Assembly: GCA_028227525.1 (NCBI GenBank)
Contig: JAOJAE010000008.1
Coordinates: 1 to 49,140 of the forward strand
Source of the DNA: Candidatus Pelagibacter sp.
Lineage (GTDB): Bacteria > Pseudomonadota > Alphaproteobacteria > Pelagibacterales > Pelagibacteraceae
Length of the DNA: 49,140 bases
Reading direction: 5' to 3'
Shown here one piece after another: positions 1 to 7,933 of the stretch. Under the pieces are notes generated by a model. It was not told where the DNA came from and did not search any database. It was given only the letters and a program-made list of their open reading frames with translations. Positions within the stretch are counted from its first letter, which is position 1. The number at the start of each line of letters is the position of its first letter. Made by a program: the position numbers and the translations under genes.

Positions 1-696
1 ACTTTAAAACTCAAAAAAAAAACAATTCATTCTATTTTTCATTTTGGAGAATTTTCTAGAATATATCAAAGTTTTTTAAAAACAGAAGAATGTATGGACT
101 CAAATGTATCTGGTACAAACGCTGTCATTAATTTTTGTTTTTCTAATAAAATTAAATTAATTTATTCTGCAACATCTGCAAGTATAGGAAATAATGGTAA
201 AGATAAAAATTTGTCTCCTTATGCATTTAGTAAAGCTAAAAATTTAGAAATGTTAAATAACTTAAAAAGATGGTTTGGATTTAAATTTGAAATAATTTAT
301 TTTTATAACGTTTATGGTCAAAGACAAATAAGCAAAGGTCATATGGCGACTGTAATAGGCATATTTGAAGAACAATTTCGCAACAATAAGCCATTAACAG
401 TTGTTAGACCAGGAAATCAATCAAGAAGATTTACACATATTGATGACACTGTGGATGCTTGCTATTTTGCATGGAAAAAAAATAAGTGTAACCATTACAT
501 TATTTCAAATAAAAAAAGCTATACTATATTTCAGGTTGCCAAAATGTTTAATTCAAAAATTAAATATCTAAAAGCTAGAAAAGGTGAAAGGCAGGTTTCT
601 TCTTTAACAAATATGAATTTATCAAATAAAGTTTACAAAATTTTTGGTAAGATAAATCTCGATAATTATATTAAAAATATTGTTAAAAAACGTTAA
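1..696 (+). CDS. NAD-dependent sugar epimerase/dehydratase, 3' part (5' end outside window)
   Basis: The reading frame is open from the first base, so the gene begins upstream and only its last 231 codons are here; the Met at 94 is internal. The visible part reads HFGEFSRI and later NVSGTNAVINFC, both typical of extended short-chain dehydrogenases acting on nucleotide sugars. A Ser-rich strand (SATSAS) is followed by the catalytic YxxxK motif (SPYAFSKAKN). A later FTHIDD segment matches the substrate-side domain of GalE/RmlB-like enzymes. The N-terminal GxxGxxG nucleotide motif is not in the window. It probably interconverts a UDP- or dTDP-sugar for surface polysaccharide; the exact substrate cannot be told. 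It ends just before the 5S rRNA gene. Confidence 0.85.
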   Translation, partial: TLKLKKKTIHSIFHFGEFSRIYQSFLKTEECMDSNVSGTNAVINFCFSNKIKLIYSATSASIGNNGKDKNLSPYAFSKAKNLEMLNNLKRWFGFKFEIIYFYNVYGQRQISKGHMATVIGIFEEQFRNNKPLTVVRPGNQSRRFTHIDDTVDACYFAWKKNKCNHYIISNKKSYTIFQVAKMFNSKIKYLKARKGERQVSSLTNMNLSNKVYKIFGKINLDNYIKNIVKKR

Positions 697-716
697 AAAA
701 AACTATCAATTCAAGG

Positions 717-744
717 TTTACAATATTTTTTAAATAGGTATAAG
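717..744 (+). promoter_or_regulatory. Probable sigma70-type promoter for 5S rRNA
   Basis: A TTTACA box (717-722) and a TATAAG box (739-744) are separated by 16 nt. The expected start site, 6-8 nt downstream, falls at the predicted 5' end of the 5S rRNA (about 750). No 16S, 23S or tRNA gene lies upstream in the window, so an independent promoter is needed. This is inferred from consensus matching in AT-rich DNA. Confidence 0.45.
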
Positions 745-749
745 TCCTT

Positions 750-865
750 TGCCGGTGATTATTGCGAAGGGGTTATACCCGATCCCATATCGAACTCGGA
801 AGTCAAGCCCTTCTGCGCCGATGGTACTTTGTCTTAAGACATGGAAGAGTAGGACATCGCCGGCA
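750..865 (+). rRNA. rrf: 5S ribosomal RNA
   Basis: The 5S hallmarks are present in order: CCCGATCCCAT and CGAACTCGGAAGT in the loop B/helix III region, GCGCCGATGGTACT in the loop E/helix IV region, and GGAAGAGTAGG near the 3' side. The ends TGCCGGTG (750-757) and CGCCGGCA (858-865) pair over 8 bp as helix I. Length is about 116 nt; the exact ends may differ by a few bases. The gene stands alone, downstream of a sugar epimerase and 10 nt before rpmJ, rather than at the end of a 16S-23S operon. Confidence 0.95.
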
Positions 866-875
866 TTTAAAGATT

Positions 876-1001
876 ATGAAAATTAAAAGCTCGCTAAAAT
901 CTATAAAAAAAAGAGATCTTAACTCTAAACTTGTAAGAAGAAGAGGCAGAGTTTATGTTATTAATAAAACTAATCCAAAATTTAAAGCAAGACAGAAGTA
1001 A
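876..1001 (+). CDS. rpmJ: 50S ribosomal protein L36
   Basis: This 41-aa protein begins [14 protein letters not shown] and continues [16 protein letters not shown] (here [12 protein letters not shown]) to a KFKARQK end. That matches the L36 form common in proteobacteria that lacks the zinc-binding Cys residues. An in-frame upstream extension to 762 would run through the 5S rRNA, so the ATG at 876 is the true start. The start lies 10 nt after the 5S 3' end, so rpmJ is probably co-transcribed with the 5S RNA or read from its promoter. Confidence 0.95.
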   Translation: MKIKSSLKSIKKRDLNSKLVRRRGRVYVINKTNPKFKARQK

Positions 1002-1006
1002 TTTTT

Positions 1007-1117
1007 ATGGATAATGAAAACCATAAAAATACCTGGAACAATTTTACAAAATTTGTGTTGTGGGGAACGGTCGCAGTTATTGGTGTTTTAGTTCTAATGG
1101 CAATATTCTTACTATAA
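1007..1117 (+). CDS. aa3-type cytochrome c oxidase subunit IV (small membrane protein)
   Basis: This 36-aa ORF starts MDNENHKNTWNNF and continues into one hydrophobic helix (about residues 17-36) ending MAIFLL. The pattern of a short polar N-terminus with a conserved WxxFxKF/WGT stretch followed by a single transmembrane segment matches the alphaproteobacterial aa3 oxidase subunit IV family (COX4_pro_2 type). In many alphaproteobacteria this gene sits directly before the transhydrogenase genes, as here (10 nt upstream of pntAA). It would be an accessory helix of the respiratory terminal oxidase in the inner membrane. It is easily missed because of its length. Confidence 0.75.
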   Translation: MDNENHKNTWNNFTKFVLWGTVAVIGVLVLMAIFLL

Positions 1118-1126
1118 GATCAATGT

Positions 1127-2215
1127 ATGAAAATTGCTTCTATTTTTGAAAATCAAAAAATTGAAAAAAGAATAGCAATTACTCCTGAGATTGCAAAAAA
1201 ATATATATCCCTTGGTCTTGAAGTTTCATTACCTGAAAATTATGGAAGTCATCTTGGAATTAAAGATGAAGAGTATAAAGAATTAGGAGTATCAATTTCA
1301 AAAGATGAAAAAGAAATCATATCTAGTGCGGATATTATTGTTCAGTTAGGCTTATTAGATGATGATAAAATTTCTATTTTAAAAGAAAATCAAACATTTA
1401 TTGGGATTTTAAACCCATATCATAATAAAGATAAGATAAATGATTTAGTTAAAAAAAATATAAATACTTTTTCACTTGAATTACTTCCAAGAATTACAAG
1501 AGCTCAATCAATGGATATATTATCTTCTCAAGCAAATCTTGCTGGTTATAAAGCGGTAGTAGAGTCATTTGCTAATTTTGAGAAGGCAATTCCAATGATG
1601 ATGACTGCAGCAGGCACGATCCCAGCTGCAAAAGTTTTAGTAGTTGGAGCTGGGGTTGCTGGATTACAAGCAATTGCAACAGCAAAACGAATGGGGGCAA
1701 TTGTATTTTCAACAGATGTTAGAATGGCTTCTAAAGAACAGGTTGAAAGTTTAGGGGGAAAATTTTTAACAATTGAAGGAGCTGAAAATTTAGAATCTGA
1801 AGGAGGTTATGCTAAAGAAGCATCAGATGATTTTAAAAAGAAGCAAGAAGAATTATTGTCAGAAACATTAAAGAAGATTGATATTGTAATTTGCACAGCT
1901 TTAATTCCTGGAAAAAAAGCACCAGTGATTATTAAAGAAGGCATGATCAATAATATGAGATCAGGTTCAATAATTTACGATTTAGCAGCCATTCAAGGTG
2001 GAAATACAGCACACACTAAAGTTGATGAAATTATAGATACCAATGGTGTTAAAATAATGGGAGAAAGTAATATTTTAAATAAACTTCCAACTTCAGCATC
2101 TAATTTATATGCAAAAAATGTATTTAATTTTGTGTCGAATTTATATGATAAAGAAAATAATAAAATTAATATAAATTTAGAAGACGAGATAATTAAAAAA
2201 ACGTTAATAAAATAA
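1127..2215 (+). CDS. pntAA: NAD(P) transhydrogenase subunit alpha, part 1 (NAD-binding domain I)
   Basis: This 362-aa soluble subunit binds NAD(H) and passes hydride to the NADP(H)-binding subunit, coupled to proton flow across the inner membrane. The Rossmann motif GAGVAG lies at residues 174-179. The RQD loop contacting the nicotinamide is present as R122, Q127 and D130 within RITRAQSMD. Length fits the split alphaproteobacterial type (as in Rhodospirillum) rather than the fused enterobacterial PntA. The next two genes supply the membrane part and domain III, spaced by 4 nt and a 1-nt overlap, so all three form one operon. Confidence 0.95.
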   Translation: MKIASIFENQKIEKRIAITPEIAKKYISLGLEVSLPENYGSHLGIKDEEYKELGVSISKDEKEIISSADIIVQLGLLDDDKISILKENQTFIGILNPYHNKDKINDLVKKNINTFSLELLPRITRAQSMDILSSQANLAGYKAVVESFANFEKAIPMMMTAAGTIPAAKVLVVGAGVAGLQAIATAKRMGAIVFSTDVRMASKEQVESLGGKFLTIEGAENLESEGGYAKEASDDFKKKQEELLSETLKKIDIVICTALIPGKKAPVIIKEGMINNMRSGSIIYDLAAIQGGNTAHTKVDEIIDTNGVKIMGESNILNKLPTSASNLYAKNVFNFVSNLYDKENNKININLEDEIIKKTLIK

Positions 2216-2219
2216 AATT

Positions 2220-2528
2220 ATGGAAATAGATCCTTTTATATTTAGATTAAGTATTTTTATCCTTTCAATTTTTATTGGATACTATGTGGTTTGGAGCGTT
2301 ACCCCATCACTTCATACACCTTTAATGTCTGTTACCAATGCAATTTCATCAGTGATTATTGTTGGAGCAATTATTGCAGGTTTGGCAGGGAACTCTGATG
2401 CTATATTTAACACTTCAAGTATCTTTGGGTTTTTAGCAATATCACTAGCAGCTATTAATATATTTGGTGGTTTTTTAGTCACACAGAGAATGCTTGCAAT
2501 GTATAAAAAAAAGAAAAAGGATAAATAA
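2220..2528 (+). CDS. pntAB: NAD(P) transhydrogenase subunit alpha, part 2 (membrane domain)
   Basis: This 102-aa protein has about three or four hydrophobic helices and the TPSLHTPLMSVTNAISSVIIVGA stretch, split here as TPSLHTPLMSVTNA then ISSVIIVGA, which is highly conserved in transhydrogenase domain II. It ends in a Lys-rich cytoplasmic tail. It forms the proton channel together with the membrane half of PntB. It starts 4 nt after pntAA and its stop overlaps the pntB start by 1 nt (ATAATG), suggesting translational coupling. Confidence 0.95.
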   Translation: MEIDPFIFRLSIFILSIFIGYYVVWSVTPSLHTPLMSVTNAISSVIIVGAIIAGLAGNSDAIFNTSSIFGFLAISLAAINIFGGFLVTQRMLAMYKKKKKDK

Positions 2529-3925
2529 TGTTATCAGGAAATTTATCAGCCATATTTTATTTAATTTCAGGGGTATTATTCATTTTAGCTTTAAGAGGAC
2601 TTTCCTCACCTGAAACATCCAGACAAGGAAATTTCTTTGGTATTTTAGGAATGATTATTGCAATTACAGTTACTTTTTTATCCATTGGTAATTTTTCAAC
2701 TGGATTTGTAATTGTTTTAATATTTCTTTTAATAGGAGGATTAATAGGCGCTTTTATTGCATATAAAATTCCAATGACTGCAATGCCTGAATTGGTAGCT
2801 GGCTTTCATAGTTTGGTTGGACTCGCAGCAGTATTTGTTGCAATAGCTGCTTTTTTAAATCCAGAAGCTTTTAATTTAGGATTTCCAGGTAATATTAAAC
2901 TTGGAAGCTTAATTGAAATGTCAATTGGTGCAGCAGTGGGTGCGATAACTTTTTCAGGTTCAATTATTGCTTTTTTAAAACTTCAAGGAATAATGTCAGG
3001 TTCACCTATAACTTTTAAAGGACAACACCCACTAAATGCCTTAATCTTAATTTCAATAATTGTATTAACTTATCTACTTTGCTCTACACAATCTTCTAAT
3101 TTATTTTGGATACTATTGGCAGTTTCTTTTTTAATCGGTTTTTTATTGATCATTCCAATTGGTGGTGCAGATATGCCGGTAGTGATTTCAATGTTAAACT
3201 CTTATTCTGGTTGGGCAGCGGCTGGAATTGGTTTTACATTAGAAAATACTGCTTTAATTATTACGGGCGCATTAGTAGGTTCATCTGGAGCAATTCTTTC
3301 TTACATAATGTGTAAGGGAATGAATAGATCTTTCTTTAATGTTATATTAGGTGGATTTGGCGCAACTGAACAAAGTGCAGGAGAAAAAAATAAAGAACAA
3401 AGACCTGTGAAAAGTGGAAACGCAGATGATGCTGCTTTTTTAATGAAAAATGCATCATCAGTTATAATTGTGCCTGGTTATGGGATGGCAGTGGCACAAG
3501 CACAGCATGCTTTAAGAGAAATGGTAGATACATTAAAGAAGAATGATATAAAAGTTTCATACGCTATACATCCTGTTGCAGGTAGAATGCCAGGACATAT
3601 GAATGTTTTATTAGCAGAAGCAAATGTTCCATATGATGAGGTATTTGAATTAGAAGAAATTAATAATGATTTTGCTAATGCGGATGTTGCATTTGTAATT
3701 GGTGCTAATGATGTAACAAATCCAGTTGCAAAAACTGATCCTCAAAGTCCAATTTATGGGATGCCTGTTTTAGATGTTGAAAAATGTAAATCTGTTTTAT
3801 TTGTAAAAAGAAGCCTTTCACCTGGATACGCAGGAATTGATAATGATCTGTTTTATAAAGAAAATACTTTAATGTTATTTGCTGATGCCAAAAAGATGAC
3901 AGAAGATATTACTAAAAATTTATAG
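2528..3925 (+). CDS. pntB: NAD(P) transhydrogenase subunit beta
   Basis: This 465-aa protein has an N-terminal membrane domain of about nine hydrophobic segments (residues 1-270) with the conserved MTAMPELVAGFHSLVGLAA stretch. A hinge leads to a C-terminal NADP(H)-binding domain III with GYGMAVAQAQHALREM and AGRMPGHMNVLLAEA. The late VIGANDVTNP and GYAGIDN motifs, which cover the bound NADP, are present. It completes the proton-translocating transhydrogenase, which makes NADPH from NADH. An overlapping reading frame at 3106-3315 is a shadow. Confidence 0.96.
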   Translation: MLSGNLSAIFYLISGVLFILALRGLSSPETSRQGNFFGILGMIIAITVTFLSIGNFSTGFVIVLIFLLIGGLIGAFIAYKIPMTAMPELVAGFHSLVGLAAVFVAIAAFLNPEAFNLGFPGNIKLGSLIEMSIGAAVGAITFSGSIIAFLKLQGIMSGSPITFKGQHPLNALILISIIVLTYLLCSTQSSNLFWILLAVSFLIGFLLIIPIGGADMPVVISMLNSYSGWAAAGIGFTLENTALIITGALVGSSGAILSYIMCKGMNRSFFNVILGGFGATEQSAGEKNKEQRPVKSGNADDAAFLMKNASSVIIVPGYGMAVAQAQHALREMVDTLKKNDIKVSYAIHPVAGRMPGHMNVLLAEANVPYDEVFELEEINNDFANADVAFVIGANDVTNPVAKTDPQSPIYGMPVLDVEKCKSVLFVKRSLSPGYAGIDNDLFYKENTLMLFADAKKMTEDITKNL

Positions 3926-3933
3926 GTGATTAA

Positions 3934-4632
3934 TTGAAAACCAAGATATTTTGCGACATTGCTGAATTAAATCTTATTAGAAAATTTAACAAAAAAAAAA
4001 TTGTTAAAGGTTTTACAACTAATCCAAGTTTAATGAGAAAAGCTGGTGCTAAAGATTACAAATTATATTCAAAAAAAATTTTAAAAATTTGTAATAATAA
4101 GCCCGTATCACTGGAAGTTTTTGCTGATGAGTACAAAGAAATAAAGAAACAAGCTATACAAATTAACAATTGGGGAAAAAATGTTTTTGTTAAGGTTCCT
4201 GTTGTCAATTCAAAAGGTAAGTTTATGGGAAAAGTTATTAAAGAGTTAAATTCTCAAAATATAAAGCTTAATATTACTGCTGTATATAGCGCTCATCAAA
4301 CAAAAAAAATTCTAAATTTAATTAATAAAAAAACAAAAATAATAATATCTATTTTTGCAGGAAGAGCAGGTGATACTGGGAAAGACCCAGTTCCTGAGTT
4401 TAAAAAAAGTATCAAACTTGCAAAAAAATTTAAAAATGTTGAAATACTATGGGCGAGTGTAAGAGAGCCATATAATTATTTACAAGCAAAAAATTTAGGA
4501 TGTCATATAATAACCATTCCACCTAATATTATTGAAAAAATAGAGAAATTTGGAAAATCTTTTAATAGTTTATCTGTCGAAACAGTAAAAGCTTTTATAA
4601 CAGATAGTAAAAAATCAAATTTTAAGATTTAA
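3934..4632 (+). CDS. Transaldolase / fructose-6-phosphate aldolase family protein
   Basis: This 232-aa protein belongs to the short TalC/FSA transaldolase group. Residues include D8 in FCDIAE, N30 in TTNPSL, the Schiff-base lysine K87 in VFVKVPV, NIT at 113-115 and the ILWAS strand at 171-175. The start is TTG, supported by an AGGTGAT ribosome site 6-8 nt upstream and the in-register N-terminal motif. Family members move dihydroxyacetone units between sugar phosphates in the pentose phosphate pathway. It lies 8 nt after pntB, ahead of a phosphoheptose-isomerase-like gene, so a role in supplying sedoheptulose-7-phosphate is possible. True transaldolase versus aldolase activity cannot be decided here. 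Confidence 0.85.
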   Translation: MKTKIFCDIAELNLIRKFNKKKIVKGFTTNPSLMRKAGAKDYKLYSKKILKICNNKPVSLEVFADEYKEIKKQAIQINNWGKNVFVKVPVVNSKGKFMGKVIKELNSQNIKLNITAVYSAHQTKKILNLINKKTKIIISIFAGRAGDTGKDPVPEFKKSIKLAKKFKNVEILWASVREPYNYLQAKNLGCHIITIPPNIIEKIEKFGKSFNSLSVETVKAFITDSKKSNFKI

Positions 4633-4683
4633 TTAATGTAATAATTCATTACTGTCTTTAAAAAAAAATTTTTATAATATTTT

Positions 4684-5271
4684 ATGAATAATTTAAGTAA
4701 ATTTACAAAAAAATATCTTGATGACTTGTCAACATCAATTTTGAATTCAAACATGAAAAATTTAGAACTTTCTGTATTAGAAATACTAAAAAAAATTAAA
4801 AAAAAAAAATCAATTTACGTGTGTGGCAATGGTGGTTCGGCTGCAATAGCAAATCACTATGTTGTAGACTTTCTTAAATTTTTTCGACAAAATTCAAAAT
4901 TTTATCCAAAAATTTATAGTTTATCAAATAACATAGAAACAATTACTGCAATTTCAAATGATATAAAATATGATAAAATTTTTAGCTATCAAGCAAAAAA
5001 CTATTGTACTAAAGAAGATTTGATAATTATTATTAGCTCTTCTGGAAACTCAAAAAATATTGTTGAACTTATAAAGTTTGCTAAAAAAAGGGGAATTACT
5101 ACAATTGGTTTCAGTGGATTTAAAGGGGGATATTTGAAAAAAAATTGTGATATCTCGATTCATGTAAATGCTCAAAATTATGGAATTTCAGAAGATGCTC
5201 ACCATGTTATGATGCATATTCAATTACAGTATTTAATATTTGCGATAAAAAAGAAATTAATAAAAAATTAG
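4684..5271 (+). CDS. SIS-domain phosphoheptose isomerase-like protein (GmhA family)
   Basis: This 195-aa protein carries the sugar-isomerase fold with CGNGGSAAIANH (48-58), SSSGNSKN (118-125) and GFSGFKGG (142-149). H58 and H178 align with zinc/catalytic histidines of E. coli GmhA. The GmhA catalytic Glu (E65) is Asp62 here and Gln172 aligns with Glu170, by manual alignment. GmhA converts sedoheptulose-7-phosphate to D-glycero-D-manno-heptose-7-phosphate for lipopolysaccharide heptose. The substitutions leave room for a related sugar or a DiaA-like role. A TATAAT box at 4673-4678 lies only 5 nt before the ATG. It stands between a transaldolase and a sugar-modifying fusion protein. Confidence 0.75.
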   Translation: MNNLSKFTKKYLDDLSTSILNSNMKNLELSVLEILKKIKKKKSIYVCGNGGSAAIANHYVVDFLKFFRQNSKFYPKIYSLSNNIETITAISNDIKYDKIFSYQAKNYCTKEDLIIIISSSGNSKNIVELIKFAKKRGITTIGFSGFKGGYLKKNCDISIHVNAQNYGISEDAHHVMMHIQLQYLIFAIKKKLIKN

Positions 5272-5359
5272 ATTTAAGATATTTTTTTTGTTTGATGAGC
5301 GCTATATCTGTAATTAAATTTTGTTTATTTAAAAAAAACTTGTTAAAAATTTTGAAGCA

Positions 5360-5365
5360 TATAAT
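5360..5365 (+). promoter_or_regulatory. Candidate -10 box of the sugar fusion gene
   Basis: A perfect TATAAT lies at 5360-5365 in the 115-nt gap before the fusion gene, placing a start site about 14 nt before its ATG. The nearest -35-like element (TTGTTA at 5340-5345) is only 14 nt away, which is short. The assignment is therefore tentative in this AT-rich gap. Confidence 0.3.
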
Positions 5366-5386
5366 AAATTACGAAATTAAATTTTT

Positions 5387-7933
5387 ATGAAAAAAATTGT
5401 TATTACTGGAGGACTTGGATACATAGGAACAGAATTGTGTAAAATTTATTCGGGCTATAGTTGGAATGACAAAATATTAGTTATAGATAATAGGTTTATC
5501 TCAGAAAGAGTAAATCAGATTAGAAATTGGAACATGGATTTTGTACAAGGAGATGTTCTAGATAAAGAATTAATCAAAAAATATTGTAAAGATGCTGATA
5601 TTATTCATCATTTAGCAGGCATAACATCAGTCCCGAGAGTTAAGAGTGAAAGTAATAAAATTAATGACAAAAAAATAATAGATGTAGCAGAAAAAGGTAC
5701 TCGAAATATTTTAGATGTAATAAGTGATGATTGCAAAATTATATTACCCTCATCACATGTTGTATATGAAGGAATGCACAAAGTTAAGAGTGATATAAAA
5801 GAAAATGAAGATACACTACCAGTACTTGCTTATGGTAAGTCAAAAGATATTAATGAAAAACAATTAAAAGCTTCAGGAAAAAAATATGTAATTTTAAGAT
5901 TAGGTTCAGTCTATGGTTATTCAACTGATACTGCCCGATTAGATATAATGGCTAATTTTTTTGCAAAGTTAGCTTCTCAAGATGGTGTTTTAAGATTATT
6001 TGCGGGTGGAAGACAAGTAAAAAGTTTGGTCCCACTGATTGATGTAGCTAGATGCTTTAAATTTATGGAGGAAAGGGAGGATATTACTTCAGAATTATTT
6101 AATCTAACAAAAGATACAAAAACTGTGAAAGAGGTAGCGGAAATATGCAAAAAATATAATCCAAAAATTACTATAAGAGAAACAAATGATGAGGTTCCAA
6201 ATTTAGGTTTTTCACTTTCAAACAAAAAACTTTTAAAAACAGGATTCAAATTTTTATATGCTTTAGAAGAGAGCATCAAAGAAATGATTTTTAAATGGTC
6301 TAAACAAAATTTAATTACAGATTTAGAGCATGTTAGAGATGGTGATAATGAATTTATTGACAATAGAGGAAAAATTAGCAACCATGAACTGACTGAGCCA
6401 ATTAATTTAATAGGACTTATCGACTCAAAAAAAGGCACAATTAGAGCAAATCATTATCATCCACAACAAGAGCAGAAATGTTTATTTACTAAAGGCCAAA
6501 TAATTGAAATATTTCAAGATATTTTAAATCCAAATTCACCAAAGATTACCCAAGTTGTAAATGAAGGGCAATTATCAATCATAAAACCAAATGTAGCACA
6601 TACAATGGTTTTTACTAAAGATACAACTTTTCTTAATTTAGTTAGAGGTGATAGAGATCATGAAAATTATGGAATATCACATACTATAAGACACACATTT
6701 GTTGACGAAGCAGAGAGAGATCTTTTAATGAACAGTTACAAGTTTGATTGTAGATGTTGTGGAAACACAAAACTAAAAAGAGTAGTTTCATTGGGATATC
6801 AACCATTAGCTAATAATTTAATTAATAAACAAAATGAAAAATGTGAATTATATCCTCTCGAGGTAAATTATTGTGATAACTGCCATAACTGCCAATTATC
6901 TGTTGCAGTAGATCCAAAAAAAATGTTTTCAAATTATTTATATACATCATCAACTTCATCAAGTTTTAGGCAACACTTTAAAAGTGCAGCTATGAAATAT
7001 ATTGATGAATTTAAATTAAAGAAAAATAAATCATATATCATTGATATTGGAAGCAATGATGGTGTAGCGTTAAAACCATTTAAAGATAAAGGTTTTAAAA
7101 ATATTTTAGGTGTTGAACCAGCAAAAAATTTATCAACGTTAGCTAATAAAAATAATATAAAAACTCTAAACATTTTTTTAAATAAAAGAAATATCAAAAA
7201 AATAAAGAAAAATGCAGATATTATTTTAGCTTCTAACGTTTTTGCACATTCAGATAATTTAAAAGAAATGGCAGAATGTATGATCAATCTTATTTCAAAA
7301 AAAGGAACTATAATAATTGAAGTTCAATATCTTATGAACACTTTAAAAGATCTTACTTTTGACAATATTTATCATGAACATTATAATTATTGGTCTTTAA
7401 CTTCTCTAACTAATTTTTTTAAACAATTTAAAATAAAAATATTTAGAGCAGAAAAAATAAAAACACATGGCGGATCTATTAGAATTTATTTAAAAAAAGA
7501 TAAAAATGTTAAAATAGAAAAAAGTGTAAAAACTCTTTTAAATGAAGAAGAAAAATTTGGGATTAAGGATTTCAAAACTTATCAGGAGTTTGGAAACAAA
7601 GTATATAAAATAAGGGATAATGTAATAAATAATATAAACAAAATTAAAAAAGCAGGAGAAAAAATAATTGGATATGGATCCCCAGCGAAAGCTACAACCG
7701 CTTTAAATTTTTTTAATATTGGAAAACAAATAGATTTTATCATTGAGGATAATAAATTAAAACACAATAAATTTTTACCAGGTGTTAAAATTCCAATAAA
7801 ATCTAAAAAAAAATTGACAAATAAAAATCACACAATATTGGTTTTAGCATGGAATTTTTTTGATGAGATAAAAAAAAATAATAAATCATTATCTAAAAAA
7901 TTCATAAGCATTAAAGAATTAGAAAAAATTTAA
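5387..7933 (+). CDS. Three-module fusion: NAD-dependent sugar epimerase/reductase + cupin + zinc-containing sugar C-methyltransferase
   Basis: One uninterrupted 848-aa frame holds three parts. Residues 1-300 are a short-chain dehydrogenase (GGLGYIG at 8-14, Y149xxxK153). Residues about 305-440 are a cupin with NHYH (H356, H358), E362 and H405, resembling the C-terminal cupin of CapF-type proteins. Residues about 450-848 resemble sugar C-methyltransferases of the NovU/TylCIII type: a Cys cluster (C455, C457, C458, C496, C499, C502), a SAM motif DIGSNDG (553-559) and the C-terminal GYGSPAKATTALNFF (763-777). Together they suggest formation of a branched or deoxy sugar on a nucleotide carrier for surface polysaccharide. 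M448 (nt 6728) could be an internal start of a separate methyltransferase. The substrate is unknown. Confidence 0.85.
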   Translation: MKKIVITGGLGYIGTELCKIYSGYSWNDKILVIDNRFISERVNQIRNWNMDFVQGDVLDKELIKKYCKDADIIHHLAGITSVPRVKSESNKINDKKIIDVAEKGTRNILDVISDDCKIILPSSHVVYEGMHKVKSDIKENEDTLPVLAYGKSKDINEKQLKASGKKYVILRLGSVYGYSTDTARLDIMANFFAKLASQDGVLRLFAGGRQVKSLVPLIDVARCFKFMEEREDITSELFNLTKDTKTVKEVAEICKKYNPKITIRETNDEVPNLGFSLSNKKLLKTGFKFLYALEESIKEMIFKWSKQNLITDLEHVRDGDNEFIDNRGKISNHELTEPINLIGLIDSKKGTIRANHYHPQQEQKCLFTKGQIIEIFQDILNPNSPKITQVVNEGQLSIIKPNVAHTMVFTKDTTFLNLVRGDRDHENYGISHTIRHTFVDEAERDLLMNSYKFDCRCCGNTKLKRVVSLGYQPLANNLINKQNEKCELYPLEVNYCDNCHNCQLSVAVDPKKMFSNYLYTSSTSSSFRQHFKSAAMKYIDEFKLKKNKSYIIDIGSNDGVALKPFKDKGFKNILGVEPAKNLSTLANKNNIKTLNIFLNKRNIKKIKKNADIILASNVFAHSDNLKEMAECMINLISKKGTIIIEVQYLMNTLKDLTFDNIYHEHYNYWSLTSLTNFFKQFKIKIFRAEKIKTHGGSIRIYLKKDKNVKIEKSVKTLLNEEEKFGIKDFKTYQEFGNKVYKIRDNVINNINKIKKAGEKIIGYGSPAKATTALNFFNIGKQIDFIIEDNKLKHNKFLPGVKIPIKSKKKLTNKNHTILVLAWNFFDEIKKNNKSLSKKFISIKELEKI

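Noticed and set aside
762..875. In-frame upstream extension of rpmJ (79 aa in total)
   Set aside because: The added part is a translation of the 5S rRNA; L36 starts at ATG 876.
5977..6438. Antisense reading frame of 153 codons under the sugar fusion
   Set aside because: It is complementary to well-conserved SDR and cupin motifs and shows no family features; it is a shadow of codon bias.
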